From positions 239,169-303,168 of the forward strand of contig NZ_FOJP01000002.1 of assembly GCF_900111835.1 (NCBI RefSeq): a stretch of 64,000 bases of DNA. The letters are read 5' to 3'. This document shows, in pieces, positions 1-9,449 of this stretch. Every line of letters starts with the position of its first letter. The stretch's first letter is position 1. The notes beneath the pieces are model-generated. The model worked only from the letters and a program-made list of their open reading frames with translations, was not told the DNA's origin and searched no databases. The position numbers were made by a program, and so were the translations under genes. Source of the stretch: Metapseudomonas otitidis (GTDB lineage Bacteria; Pseudomonadota; Gammaproteobacteria; Pseudomonadales; Pseudomonadaceae).

Positions 1-3000
1 TGCCGGTGGCGGCATTGTCTTCGACGGTGGTCAGGTCCAGCGGCTTGGAAGTCGGGATGTCGTTCACCGGGTTGACGGTGATCCGCACCACGGCGTCGAC
101 CACGCCGCCCTTGCCATCGTTGACGGTGACGGTGAAGGAGTCCGGGCCGTTGTAGTTGGCGTTGGGCTTGTAGGTGTACTGACCGGTGGCGGTGTCGAAC
201 ACCAGGGTGCCGTTGTTGGTCCCGGTCTTCAGGGTGTAGGTCAGGCTGTCGCCATCGGCATCGGTGGCGTTCAGCTGGCTGGTGAGGGTGCTGTCCTCGT
301 CCACGCTGACGTTGGCGTTGTTGACCACCGGCAGGTCGTTGATCGGGTTGACCGCCAGGTTGATGGTGCCGTTCACGGTGGCTGTGCCGTCGTTGACGCT
401 GTAGGTGAAGCTGCCCACGGCATCGCCGGCCTTGTAGTCGGCGGGGGCGTTGTACTTCAGGCCCTGGAGCTGGGCGCTGGTGAGGGTCTGGCCATTGCTG
501 ACCAGGGTGCCGTCGGCGAGGGTGACCTGGCCGACCACCGGCAGGCCGGTGACCTTGATGGTGAGCACGTCGCCGTCCACGTCGGTGGGCGCCTTGATGC
601 CCAGCGGGGTGCCGACGCTTTCCTCGTTGACGGTGAGGCCGTGGCTGTCCACCACCGGCAGGTCGTTGACTGCGGTGACGCCCACCTTGACGGTGGCGGT
701 GTCGGTGCCGCCCTTGCCGTCGCTGACGGTGTAGGTGAAGGAGCCGGTGCCGTTGAAGTTGGCCGCCGGGGTGAACACCACCTTGCCGTTGACCAGGGCC
801 ACGGTGCCGTTGACCGCGTTCTGCACGCTGATGATGGTCAGGCTGTCGCCGTCCACGTCGGTGTCGTTGCCCAGCAGGGTGGCGGGCTCGATGGTCAGCG
901 GGGTGTCTTCAGCGGTCACCAGGCCGTCGAGGCCATGGCTCAGGCTGTTGCCGCCAAGCACGGTGTAGCTGCCGCCTTCGGGGCGCATCTCCACCTTGAG
1001 CTGGGCCTGGCCGCCCTGGTCCCAGTAGATGATCTGGATCTGGTGGGCGCCGCCGGCAGGTACGTTGAAGGTGGCGAACTCGCGGGCGGTCGGGCCCTGG
1101 TTGGCGTTGTACTCGGCCACCACCTTGCCGTCGATGACGATGCTGAAACCGTCGTCGGCGGTGACGCGCAGCTGGTAGTTGCCGGCGGCCAGGTTGACCG
1201 AGCCGCTCAGCTCGACGATGGCGTCGGAGGTGTTGGCCGGGTCGGTGTTCAGGGTCGCGGCGTCGCTGCCGAGGAACTTCTGCAGGTTGCCGTTGCCGCC
1301 CAGGTCGCTGCTCACGCCGTTGCCATAGTTCAGCGAGGTGGCAGTGAAGGTGGCGTCGGCGGCGTGCTTGGCGATGAAGTCCTTGACCATCGCCAGGTTG
1401 CTCAGGTTCGGGCCGTCGGCGCCTTCGCGGTAGGCGTAGTAGCTGCCCTTCAGGCCGCTGAGGGTCGGGGCGTCGTCACGGGCGTCGGGCGCATCGTTCA
1501 CCGGGGTGACGCTGATGGTCACGCTGCCGTTCACGGTGGCGGTGCCGTCATTGACGCTGTAGGTGAAGTTGCCCACCGGGTCGCCGGCCTTGTAGTCGGC
1601 AGGGGCGTTGTACTTCAGGCCCTGCAGCTGGGCGCTGGTGAGGGTCTGGCCGTTGCTGACCAGGGAACCGTCGGCCAGGGTGATCTGGCCGACCACCGGC
1701 AGGCCGGTGACCTTGATGGTGAGCACGTCGCCATCGGCATCGGTGGGCGCCTTGAGGCCCAGCGGGGTGCCGACGCTTTCCTCGGCCACGGTGAGGGGCT
1801 TGCTGTCCACCACCGGCAGGTCGTTCACCGGGGTGACGCTGATGGCGACGCTGCCGTTCACGGTGGCGGTGCCGTCATTGACGCTGTAGGTGAAGCTGCC
1901 CACCGGGTCGCCGGCCTTGTAGTCGGCGGGGGCGTTGTACTTCAGGCCTTGCAGCTGGGCGCTGGTGAGGGTCTGGCCGTTGCTGACCAGGGAGCCGTCG
2001 GCGAGGGTGACCTGGCCGACCACCGGCAGGCCGGTGACCTTGATGGTGAGCACGTCGCCGTCGGCATCGGTGGGCGCCTTGAGGCCCAGCGGGGTGCCGA
2101 CGCTTTCCTCGGCCACGGTGAGGGGTTTGCTGTCCACCACCGGCAGGTCGTTCACCGGGGTGACGCTGACCGCCACGCTGCCGACCACGGTGGTGGTGCC
2201 GTCGTTGACGCTGTAGGTGAAGTTGCCCACCGGGTCGCCGGCCTTGTAGTCGGCGGGGGCGTTGTACTTCAGACCCTGCAGCTGGGCGCTGGTGAGGGTC
2301 TGGCCATTGCTGACGGTGGTGCCGTCGGCCAGGGTCACGCGGCCGACCACGGGCAGGCCGGTGACGGTGATGGTGAGCGCATCGCCGTCCACATCGGTGG
2401 GCGCCTTGAGGCCCAGCGGGGTGCCGACGCTTTCCTCGGCCACGGTGATGGCGTTGCTGTCCACCACGGGGGCGTCGTTGCGGCCTTCGATGGTGACGCT
2501 GGCGCTGGTCTTGACCAGGCCGCCGTGGCCGTCGCTGACCTCGTATTCGTAGTTCAGGACCAGGTTCTGGCCCTTGGCCAGGTAGTTGTAGGCGGACGGG
2601 TCCACCTTGAGGCTGTTGCTGGCGGCGTCGAAGGTCACGCCGGCGGCGTTGCCGGTGCCGATCTGCTTCAGGTTGATGACGCTGAGCACGTCCTTGGCGT
2701 CGACGTCGCTGGCGTTCTGCAGCAGGTTGATGCTGTAGGGCTGGGCATCTTCGTTGGTCACCGAGGTGATGGCGCCGCTGACCACCGGGGCGTCGTTGCT
2801 GCCGGTGACGGTGATGGTGACGTCGCGGCTGGCGCTGGCGTTGCTTCCGTCGGTGACGGTCACGCGGTAGACCAGGGTCAGGGTCTCGCCGGCGGCCAGG
2901 TAGTCCAGGGAGCCGGCCGGCACGCTATAGGTCCAGTGCACGGAGCCCTGGCCGTCGCCGGTGGCGGAATCGCTGAGGGTGGCGGCGAGGCTGCCCAGGG

Positions 3001-6000
3001 CGGCCACGGCCTGGCCATTGCCGTCGGTGGCGCTGACCAGCTGGGTGCTGACGCTGTGGCTGTCGTTGAGGTCGGCGTCTTCGAAGCCGATGTCGCCGGT
3101 GGCGCTGAGGTTGCCGGCGTTCTCGCCGGGCACGCCGTCGGCGCGTTCGGTGACGCTGCCGGTCTGCACGGTGGTTTCCAGCACCGGCGCGTCGTTGCGG
3201 CCTTCGATGGTCAGGGTGGCGGTGGTGGGGGTGACGCCGCCGTTGCCGTCGACCACGTCGTAGCTGTAGGTGAGCACCAGCTTCTCGCCGGCGGCCAGGT
3301 AGTTGTAGGCGTTGGGGTTGACCTGCAGGGTGTTGCCCGAGACGGTCACGCCGGCAGTGTCGCCGCTGCCGACCAGCTTGACGTTGGCCACCGAGAGCAC
3401 GTCGCTGCGGTCCACATCGCTGGCGTTCTGCAGCAGGTCGACCTGCTGGGCGCCGGCGTCTTCGTTCGTGGTGGTGGCGATGGCCGCGCTGACCACGGGG
3501 GCATCGTTGACGCCGTCGATCACCACGGTGGCCTGGGTGGTGACCAGGCCGCCATGGCCGTCGCTGACCTCGTATTCGTAGGTGAGGGTGACCTTCTCGC
3601 CCTTGGCCAGGTAGTTGTAGGCGCTGGGGTCGAGCACCAGGGTGTTGCCGCTGACGGTCACGCCGGAGGCATCGTTGCCGCTGGTTTCGCGCAGGTTGAC
3701 GACGTTGAGCACGTCGTTGGCATCGGTGTCGCTGGCCTTGGCCAGCAGGTCGATGACCTGGCCGGCGGCGTCTTCGTCGGTGCCGACGCTGATGGCACCG
3801 GTGACCACCGGGACATCGTTGACGCCGGTGATGGTCAGGGTCAGCACGCTGTCGCTGCTGAGCTGGCCGTCGGTGGCGGTGAACGGGACCTGGATGACCA
3901 GCTTCTCGCCAGTGGCCAGGGACTGGTAGGCCGCGTTGCTCGGGTCCAGGGTCCAGGTGCCGTCGGGGTTGAGGCTGAAGCCGGCCGGGGCGTTGCCCTT
4001 GAGGCTGAAGGTCAGTTTGTCGCCGTCGACGTCGGTGGCGGCGAGCTGGCCGCCCACGGTGGGGCCGTCCTCGGTGGCGCTGGCGCTGGTGGGGCTGGCC
4101 ACGGGCGCATCGTTCACCGGGGAGACGTTGATGGTGGCGGTGGCGTTGGTGGAGGTGGCGCCGTTGTTGTCCACGGCCTGGTACTGGAAGGTGGTGGTGC
4201 CGTTCCAGTCGCTGTCCGGGACGAAATAGACCGGGCCGGTGACGCTGTCGCCGGCTTTCAGCGGGGTGCCGCCGTTGGCCGAGGCGTAGAGCTGGCCGTG
4301 CTGGGGCAGGCTGGTGATGACGAAGCCGGTGACGGTGCCATCGACGTCGCTGCCGGCCAGGTCGACCTGGATGCGTGCGGGCTGGTCTTCGCTGCCGCTG
4401 GCGGACACGGCGCTGGCCACCGGGGCGTCGTTGGTACCGGTGACGGTGATTTCCAGGTTGGCGGTGTTGCTGGCACCGAATTCGTCGGTGACGGTGACCG
4501 GCACCTTGATCACCAGCTGCTCGCCGGCCTTGAGGCTGTCGTAGGCGCTGTGGCTGCTGTCGAAGCTCCAGCTGCCGTTGCTGTTGAGGGTCAGGCCGTC
4601 GACGGTGGCGGGGGTGGTGAAGGTCAGTTGGGCACCGTTGTCGACGTCGGTGGCGACCATCTGGCCGGTGATGACGCCATCGCCTTCATTGGCTGCGGCG
4701 GTGGCGGCATCGATCTTCGGCGCATCGTTGGTGCCGGTGACGGTGATGGTCAGGGTGCTCTTCGCACTCAGGCTGCCGTCGCTGACGCTGTAGGGAATGG
4801 TCAGGGTCAGGACCTGGCCCTTGGCCAGGCTCTGGTAGCCGGCGGCGCTGGGGTCGAGGGTCCAGGTGCCGTTGGCGTTGAGCTGGAAGCCGTCCGGGGC
4901 GGGGCCACTGAGGGTGTAGGTCAGTGTGTCGCCGTCGACGTCGCTGCCAGCCAGCTGGCCGCTGATGGGGGCGGCGTCTTCTTCGGTGGCGGCGTCGGTG
5001 GCGCCGGCCACGGGGGCATCGTTCACCGGGTTGATGGTCAGGCCGATGCTGTCATTGTCGGTGAGCTGGCCATCGCTGGTGCGGACGTTGAGGGTGTCCT
5101 GGCCGTTGTAGTCGGCGGACGGAACGTACTTCAGGCCCTGCAGGGCGGCGTTGATGGCCTGGGCGCTGCCGGAGAGCACCAGGGTGCCGGTGCCGTTGCC
5201 GCTGAAGGTCACGCCGTTGCCGAGGTTGCCCAGGGTCAGGGTGCCGTGGCCGACGCTGAGGGTGGTGGTGAGGGTGTCGCCGTCCACGTCGGTGACGCTG
5301 ATGGCGTTGCCGTTGGCGGTGCTGAAGGTCTGGCTGCCGTCTTCGTCGAGGGTCTGGGCGCCGGGGACGCTGTTGACCGGGGCGTCGTTGATCGGGTTGA
5401 TCACCAGTTGCAGCGTGCCGGTGGTGCTCAGGGAGCCGTCGCTGAGGGTGTAGGTGACGGCCGGTACCACGCCGCTGTAGTCGGCGTTGGGGGTGAAGGA
5501 GAACTCGCCGTTGGCCAGCAGGGTCAGTTTGCCCACCGACAGGTAGGCGGTGTCGCCGGCCTGGTAGTTCTGCCCGGCGATGCTGAAGCCGGTGACGCTC
5601 AGGCTGGTGCTGTCGACGTCGCTGTCGTTGGTCAGCACGTTGCCGGTGGCGACGCTGTCCTCGTCCAGGGTGACGGTGTCGTCCACGGCCACCGGGGCAT
5701 CGTTGGTGCCGTTGATGGTGACGGTGACGCTGGTCTTGGTGCCGTCGGCGCTGGTGACCTGGAAGGTGTCCACCAGTTTCTGGCCGACGTTCAGCTCGTT
5801 GTAGGCGGAGTTGGCGACGTAGCTCCAGTTGCCGGCGGCGTCGATGCTGAAGGTGCCGTAGGTACCGGCGGTGCCGGTCTGGGCAACGAAGGTGGCCGGG
5901 CTGTCGACATCGGTGATGGTCAGGGTGCCGCCTGCGGTGAGGGCGCTGTCGGTTTCGTCCAGCTGCACGTCGGCGCTGCTCAGCACGGCGGCGTCGTTGG

Positions 6001-7699
6001 TGCCGTTGATGGTGACGGTGACGCTGGTCTTGGTGCCGTCGGCGCTGGTGACCTGGAAGGTGTCCACCAGCTTCTGGCCGACGTTCAGCTCGTTGTAGGC
6101 GGCATTGGCGACGTAGGTCCAGTTGCCGGCGGCATCGATGCTGAAGGTGCCGTAGTTGCCGGCGGTGCCGGTCTGGGCGACGAAGGTGGCCGGGCTGTCG
6201 ATGTCGGTGATGCTGAGGGTGCCGCCGGTGGTGAGGGCGCTGTCGGTCTCGTCCAGCTGCACGTCGGCGCTGCCGAGCACGGCGGCGTCGTTCACGCCGG
6301 TGACGGTGATGGTCAGGGTGCTGGTGCTCTTGGCGCCGAACTGGTCGGTCACTTCATAGGGCACGGTGAGGGTCAGCTTCTGGCCTTCGGCGAGGGACTG
6401 GTAGGCGGCGTTGCCGGCGTCCAGGGTCCAGGCGCCGGTCTGCGGGTTGAGGCTGAAGCCGGCGGGGGCCTTGTCGGTGAGGCTGTAGCTGAGCACCGCG
6501 CCCTTGTCGGCGTCGCTGGCCTGCAGGGTGCCGCTGACGGTCTGGTCTTCGGTGACGTCGGCGCTGCTGGCGGTGGCGATCGGCGCGTCGTTGGCGCCAT
6601 TGAAATTGATGGTGATGACGCGGGTGTCGCTGGCACCGGACGGGTCGCGCACGGTGACGACGAAGCTGTCGCTGGCTTTCTCGCCGTCCTGCAGGCCGTT
6701 CACGGCCTTGGCGTCCACGACGTAGGTGTAGGTGCCGTCGGCATTGACGGTCAGTTCGCCGTAGGCGCCCTTGCCGCTGCCGCTCCAGGTCAGCTGGGTG
6801 TCGTCCACGTCGGTGGCGGTCAGCTGGCCCTTGATGTCGGCGAAGGTGTCGAGGCCGGCGGTGTCGTTGACGTCGGCGGTGTAGGTGCCGCTGGCCACCG
6901 GTGCGTCGTTGACCGGGGTGATGCCCAGGTTGACGGTCAGCGGGGTGGAGGCGCCGCGGCCGTCGGTGGCGGTCACGACGAAGCTGTCGGCGCCGTTGTA
7001 GTCCTGGGCCGGGGTGTAGGTCCAGGTGCCGTTGGGGTTGAACACCAGGGTGCCGTTGGCCGGGCCCTGGGTGACGCTGAAGGTGATCAGGTCGCCGTTG
7101 GCATCGCGGGCGGTGAAGGTGCCGCTGATCGGGGTGTCTTCCGGCGTGCTCAGGCTGAAGGTGGTGATGGGGCCGCCATCGGCGCCGGTGAACTGCGGGG
7201 CGATGTTGGGCAGGGCGCCCTGGGTCTCGGTGGTGCCGGAGGCGCCGTTGGCCAGGCCCTGGGTGGCGAAACCGATCTGTGCTTCAACGACTCCGCCGGT
7301 AGGGTCCAACAGGACGAAGCTGCGGCCACCGCCGGCTTCACCGCCGCTGGTGGAGCCGCCGGCGCTGGTGGCGCCGGCAGCGGTGGCTTCGAAGGCCTGG
7401 GTCGGGTCGACACCGGCGGCGATGGCCTGTTGCAGCTCTTCGGCGCTGGGTGCGGTCTGGGCGGCGCCGTCATCGGCGGCCTGGGGGGCGAATTCATTGC
7501 TGGCCCAGCGGGTGTCGCGGCCCAGGTCGATCAGGCGGCCATCGGGCAGTTCGATGGTGACCATGCTGGCCGCGCCGGTGACGATCTCGTCACCCTGGAA
7601 GATCCGATCCCCCTCGAAGAGCTGACGCTGCACACCCTCGGCGGAGAGTGCAACGACCTGGCCGATGACGCTTTTCACTACGGCTACGACAGTGCTCAT
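1..7699 (-). CDS. LapA-family giant RTX adhesin (N-terminal 2566 residues; continues past left edge)
   Basis: A very large cell-surface adhesin exported by type I secretion and probably held in the outer membrane by its N-terminus. The frame is open from the ATG at 7699 (Shine-Dalgarno AGGAG just upstream) to the window edge. Residues 1-60 (MSTVVAVVKSVIGQVVALS..., then GDRIFQGDEIVTG and LPDGRLIDLGRD) match the LapA retention module. T106-A107-A108-G109 forms the TAAG motif that the periplasmic protease LapG cuts in LapA. Beyond it lie many ~100-residue Ig/cadherin/VCBS-like units, often joined by a P-V-N-D type linker, and a PA14-like domain around residues 2072-2252. The C-terminal RTX/secretion signal would lie beyond position 1. 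The gene is divergent from its probable exporter. Neither lapD nor lapG is in the window. It may be LapA itself or a paralogue of the MapA/LapF kind; the gene layout alone does not decide. Confidence 0.93.
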   Translation of the reverse strand, partial: MSTVVAVVKSVIGQVVALSAEGVQRQLFEGDRIFQGDEIVTGAASMVTIELPDGRLIDLGRDTRWASNEFAPQAADDGAAQTAPSAEELQQAIAAGVDPTQAFEATAAGATSAGGSTSGGEAGGGRSFVLLDPTGGVVEAQIGFATQGLANGASGTTETQGALPNIAPQFTGADGGPITTFSLSTPEDTPISGTFTARDANGDLITFSVTQGPANGTLVFNPNGTWTYTPAQDYNGADSFVVTATDGRGASTPLTVNLGITPVNDAPVASGTYTADVNDTAGLDTFADIKGQLTATDVDDTQLTWSGSGKGAYGELTVNADGTYTYVVDAKAVNGLQDGEKASDSFVVTVRDPSGASDTRVITINFNGANDAPIATASSADVTEDQTVSGTLQASDADKGAVLSYSLTDKAPAGFSLNPQTGAWTLDAGNAAYQSLAEGQKLTLTVPYEVTDQFGAKSTSTLTITVTGVNDAAVLGSADVQLDETDSALTTGGTLSITDIDSPATFVAQTGTAGNYGTFSIDAAGNWTYVANAAYNELNVGQKLVDTFQVTSADGTKTSVTVTINGTNDAAVLSSADVQLDETDSALTAGGTLTITDVDSPATFVAQTGTAGTYGTFSIDAAGNWSYVANSAYNELNVGQKLVDTFQVTSADGTKTSVTVTINGTNDAPVAVDDTVTLDEDSVATGNVLTNDSDVDSTSLSVTGFSIAGQNYQAGDTAYLSVGKLTLLANGEFSFTPNADYSGVVPAVTYTLSDGSLSTTGTLQLVINPINDAPVNSVPGAQTLDEDGSQTFSTANGNAISVTDVDGDTLTTTLSVGHGTLTLGNLGNGVTFSGNGTGTLVLSGSAQAINAALQGLKYVPSADYNGQDTLNVRTSDGQLTDNDSIGLTINPVNDAPVAGATDAATEEDAAPISGQLAGSDVDGDTLTYTLSGPAPDGFQLNANGTWTLDPSAAGYQSLAKGQVLTLTIPYSVSDGSLSAKSTLTITVTGTNDAPKIDAATAAANEGDGVITGQMVATDVDNGAQLTFTTPATVDGLTLNSNGSWSFDSSHSAYDSLKAGEQLVIKVPVTVTDEFGASNTANLEITVTGTNDAPVASAVSASGSEDQPARIQVDLAGSDVDGTVTGFVITSLPQHGQLYASANGGTPLKAGDSVTGPVYFVPDSDWNGTTTFQYQAVDNNGATSTNATATINVSPVNDAPVASPTSASATEDGPTVGGQLAATDVDGDKLTFSLKGNAPAGFSLNPDGTWTLDPSNAAYQSLATGEKLVIQVPFTATDGQLSSDSVLTLTITGVNDVPVVTGAISVGTDEDAAGQVIDLLAKASDTDANDVLNVVNLRETSGNDASGVTVSGNTLVLDPSAYNYLAKGEKVTLTYEYEVSDGHGGLVTTQATVVIDGVNDAPVVSAAIATTTNEDAGAQQVDLLQNASDVDRSDVLSVANVKLVGSGDTAGVTVSGNTLQVNPNAYNYLAAGEKLVLTYSYDVVDGNGGVTPTTATLTIEGRNDAPVLETTVQTGSVTERADGVPGENAGNLSATGDIGFEDADLNDSHSVSTQLVSATDGNGQAVAALGSLAATLSDSATGDGQGSVHWTYSVPAGSLDYLAAGETLTLVYRVTVTDGSNASASRDVTITVTGSNDAPVVSGAITSVTNEDAQPYSINLLQNASDVDAKDVLSVINLKQIGTGNAAGVTFDAASNSLKVDPSAYNYLAKGQNLVLNYEYEVSDGHGGLVKTSASVTIEGRNDAPVVDSNAITVAEESVGTPLGLKAPTDVDGDALTITVTGLPVVGRVTLADGTTVSNGQTLTSAQLQGLKYNAPADYKAGDPVGNFTYSVNDGTTTVVGSVAVSVTPVNDLPVVDSKPLTVAEESVGTPLGLKAPTDADGDVLTIKVTGLPVVGQVTLADGSLVSNGQTLTSAQLQGLKYNAPADYKAGDPVGSFTYSVNDGTATVNGSVAISVTPVNDLPVVDSKPLTVAEESVGTPLGLKAPTDADGDVLTIKVTGLPVVGQITLADGSLVSNGQTLTSAQLQGLKYNAPADYKAGDPVGNFTYSVNDGTATVNGSVTISVTPVNDAPDARDDAPTLSGLKGSYYAYREGADGPNLSNLAMVKDFIAKHAADATFTATSLNYGNGVSSDLGGNGNLQKFLGSDAATLNTDPANTSDAIVELSGSVNLAAGNYQLRVTADDGFSIVIDGKVVAEYNANQGPTAREFATFNVPAGGAHQIQIIYWDQGGQAQLKVEMRPEGGSYTVLGGNSLSHGLDGLVTAEDTPLTIEPATLLGNDTDVDGDSLTIISVQNAVNGTVALVNGKVVFTPAANFNGTGSFTYTVSDGKGGTDTATVKVGVTAVNDLPVVDSHGLTVNEESVGTPLGIKAPTDVDGDVLTIKVTGLPVVGQVTLADGTLVSNGQTLTSAQLQGLKYNAPADYKAGDAVGSFTYSVNDGTATVNGTINLAVNPINDLPVVNNANVSVDEDSTLTSQLNATDADGDSLTYTLKTGTNNGTLVFDTATGQYTYKPNANYNGPDSFTVTVNDGKGGVVDAVVRITVNPVNDIPTSKPLDLTTVEDNAATG
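945..1485 (-). other. PA14-like domain segment within the adhesin
   Basis: Within the adhesin frame this segment reads GSYYAYREGADGPNLSNL, later FIAKHAADATFTATSLNYG, then a core of the form NYQLRVTADDGFSIVIDGK, then FATFNVPAGGAHQIQIIYWD. That is the usual PA14 beta-sandwich pattern with a DDG turn. It sits between two groups of cadherin-like repeats. In other bacterial adhesins this fold often binds sugars, so a carbohydrate ligand is plausible but is inference. Confidence 0.75.
1494..2474 (-). repeat. Three near-identical 327-bp tandem repeats in the adhesin gene
   Basis: Units 1494-1820, 1821-2147 and 2148-2474 have a period of exactly 327 bp (109 codons) and differ at few positions. Each encodes a cadherin-like unit containing EESVGTPLGLKAPTD, then LTSAQLQGLKYNAPADYKAG. 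A more diverged copy lies at about 345-670, on the other side of the PA14 segment. Such identity implies recent duplication or ongoing conversion, and a risk of assembly collapse. Confidence 0.9.
5700..6287 (-). repeat. Two 294-bp tandem VCBS-like repeats in the adhesin gene
   Basis: Units 5700-5993 and 5994-6287 have a 294-bp period (98 codons). Both encode a VCBS-type unit with GTFSIDAAGNWSYVANSAYN and end in a V-T-V-T-I-N-G-T-N-D linker. Confidence 0.85.
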
Positions 7700-8058
7700 G
7701 GGGGTGAATCTCCTGGTTTGGCTTCAGCTTGCGGCGCCGAGTCGTTCCAGAGGTGGATCGGCGCTGCATTCCTTCATTGATTCGGTGGTGTTGAAAAGCT
7801 GGCGTCAGTAATTTGGCTTATTCAGATTCGCTATTGGGTATATGCCAAAGTATTGACCAATTGTCTGCCATCCTAAACAATTGCCTACGTAATGTCACTT
7901 TGATATTCGCAGCTATTTAAGATAGTTCTGACAGAAGGATCAGGACTGACTTGGGTCACGGATTTCTGCTCGCTGTTTGAGCAAGGTTGACGCCAATTCC
8001 CTGACGGAATCTTGCCCGGACAGAAACCCACCGAATTTCCATGAAAGGATGCCTTTCC
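7700..8058. promoter_or_regulatory. Divergent promoter region between adhesin and exporter
   Basis: This 359-bp non-coding stretch separates two divergent transcription units and is much more AT-rich than its flanks, especially about 7790-7925. Two CAATTG hexamers lie about 20 bp apart around 7858-7882. No clear promoter hexamers or named operator could be assigned. Divergent control of the adhesin and its exporter is the obvious role. Confidence 0.6.
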
Positions 8059-9408
8059 ATGCGTCTGCGCTTTGTTACCGCCTTGCCCTTTGCCCTTGTC
8101 GCCAGCTTTCCCCTGCACGCGCAGACTCTGCAGGAGGCCATGCAGCGTGCGATCGAGTACCACCCGGAGGTCCAGGCCGGGGTGAATGCCCGTCTGTCGG
8201 CTGACTATCAGTTGAAGGCTGCGAAGGGCGGCTACCTGCCGCGTGTGGACGTGGTGGCCGGCTATGGCCGCGAAGGCAGCGACAACACCACCACCCGTGG
8301 CCAGGGTGACCACTGGCGGACCATGACCCGTGGCGAGTCGGCCCTGACCCTGCAGCAGATGGTGTTCGACGGCTTCGCCACCTCCAGCGAAGTGGCGCGC
8401 CAGCAGGCCACCGTGAATTCCCGTGCCTACTCGCTGCTGGGCACCTCCGAGCGCACCGCGCTGGACGTGGCGCAGGTGTACATCGAGGTGATCAAGCGCC
8501 AGGAGATGGTCCGCCTGGCCGAGGAGAACCTGAAGAGCCACCAGCGCATCTATGACCAGATCACCCTGCGCAGCACCCGTGGGGTAGGGCGCCTGGCCGA
8601 CCAGGACCAGGCCGAGGCGCGCCTGGCCCAGGCCCGCAACAACCTGATCACCGAGCAGACCAACCTGGCCGATGCCCGCACCAACTACTTCAGCGTGGTG
8701 GGCACCGACCCGCTCGAACTGACCGAGCCGTCCGGCCTGCCGGGCCAACTGCCCGCCGACCTGGCCGAGGCCCGTCGCGCCCTGCTGGAAAACAGCCCGA
8801 TCCTGCGTTCGGCCGAGTCCGACGTGGCCGCTGCGGAGAAGCAGTACGACGCCGCCAAGTCCACCTTCTACCCGCGCTTCGATGCCGAGCTGCGCCGTGG
8901 CGCCGACAACGACCTGGACGGCCAGAACGGTCACGTCAACGAATGGCAGGCCATGCTGCGCATGCGCTACAACCTGTTCGCCGGCGGCAGCAACAAGGCC
9001 GACCTGGAGTCCAAGTCCTACCAGGTGAACCAGGCCCTGGACATCCGCAACAACGCCCTGCGCGTGCTCAACGAAGACCTGGGCCTGTCCTGGAACGCCC
9101 TGGCCAACGCCCGCGAGCAGTTGCCCATCGCCCAGCAGTACGTGGACTACAGCAGCCGCGTGCGCGAGTCCTACCAGAAGCAGTTCAGCATCGGCGAACG
9201 CACCCTGCTGGACCTGCTGGACAGCGAGAACGAGCTGTTCACCGCCTCGCGCCGCCTGGCTGAAATTCGCTACCTGGAGCTGTTTACTCAGTACCGGATC
9301 AAAGCCACCATGGGCGAGCTGCTCAAGAGCCAGGGTGTCGTCGCGCCCATGGCGAGCGTCGTTCAGAGTGAGCTGAAGCCCGAAGTGAACCTGCCGGGCC
9401 TCAACTGA
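8059..9408 (+). CDS. TolC-family outer membrane channel of the adhesin type I secretion system
   Basis: This is the outer-membrane exit duct (LapE-like) that joins the ABC transporter and adaptor encoded just downstream. The chosen ATG at 8059 has AAGGA about nine bases upstream and starts a good signal peptide, MRLRFVTALPFALVASFPLHA, cleaved before QTLQEAM. An in-frame ATG at 8041 lacks a ribosome site. The mature protein has the two repeated TolC halves: long helices with LDVAQVYIEVIKRQEM and NLITEQTNLADARTNYF in the first, and ALDIRNNALRVLNEDL and YQKQFSIGERTLLDLLDSEN in the second. The latter phrase is typical of T1SS TolC proteins. Length, about 450 residues, is normal. It is first in an operon with the next two genes. 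Confidence 0.93.
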   Translation: MRLRFVTALPFALVASFPLHAQTLQEAMQRAIEYHPEVQAGVNARLSADYQLKAAKGGYLPRVDVVAGYGREGSDNTTTRGQGDHWRTMTRGESALTLQQMVFDGFATSSEVARQQATVNSRAYSLLGTSERTALDVAQVYIEVIKRQEMVRLAEENLKSHQRIYDQITLRSTRGVGRLADQDQAEARLAQARNNLITEQTNLADARTNYFSVVGTDPLELTEPSGLPGQLPADLAEARRALLENSPILRSAESDVAAAEKQYDAAKSTFYPRFDAELRRGADNDLDGQNGHVNEWQAMLRMRYNLFAGGSNKADLESKSYQVNQALDIRNNALRVLNEDLGLSWNALANAREQLPIAQQYVDYSSRVRESYQKQFSIGERTLLDLLDSENELFTASRRLAEIRYLELFTQYRIKATMGELLKSQGVVAPMASVVQSELKPEVNLPGLN

Positions 9409-9449
9409 GCAGCGCCCAACCCCCGTACCGTTGAAAAGAGTGTTCCAGC

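Noticed and set aside
641-7780. A 2379-codon plus-strand open frame opposite the adhesin
   Set aside because: It is the antisense shadow of the adhesin: low-complexity Val/Gly/Ala/Asp/His text with no domain, while the minus strand gives a coherent LapA-type protein with a ribosome site.
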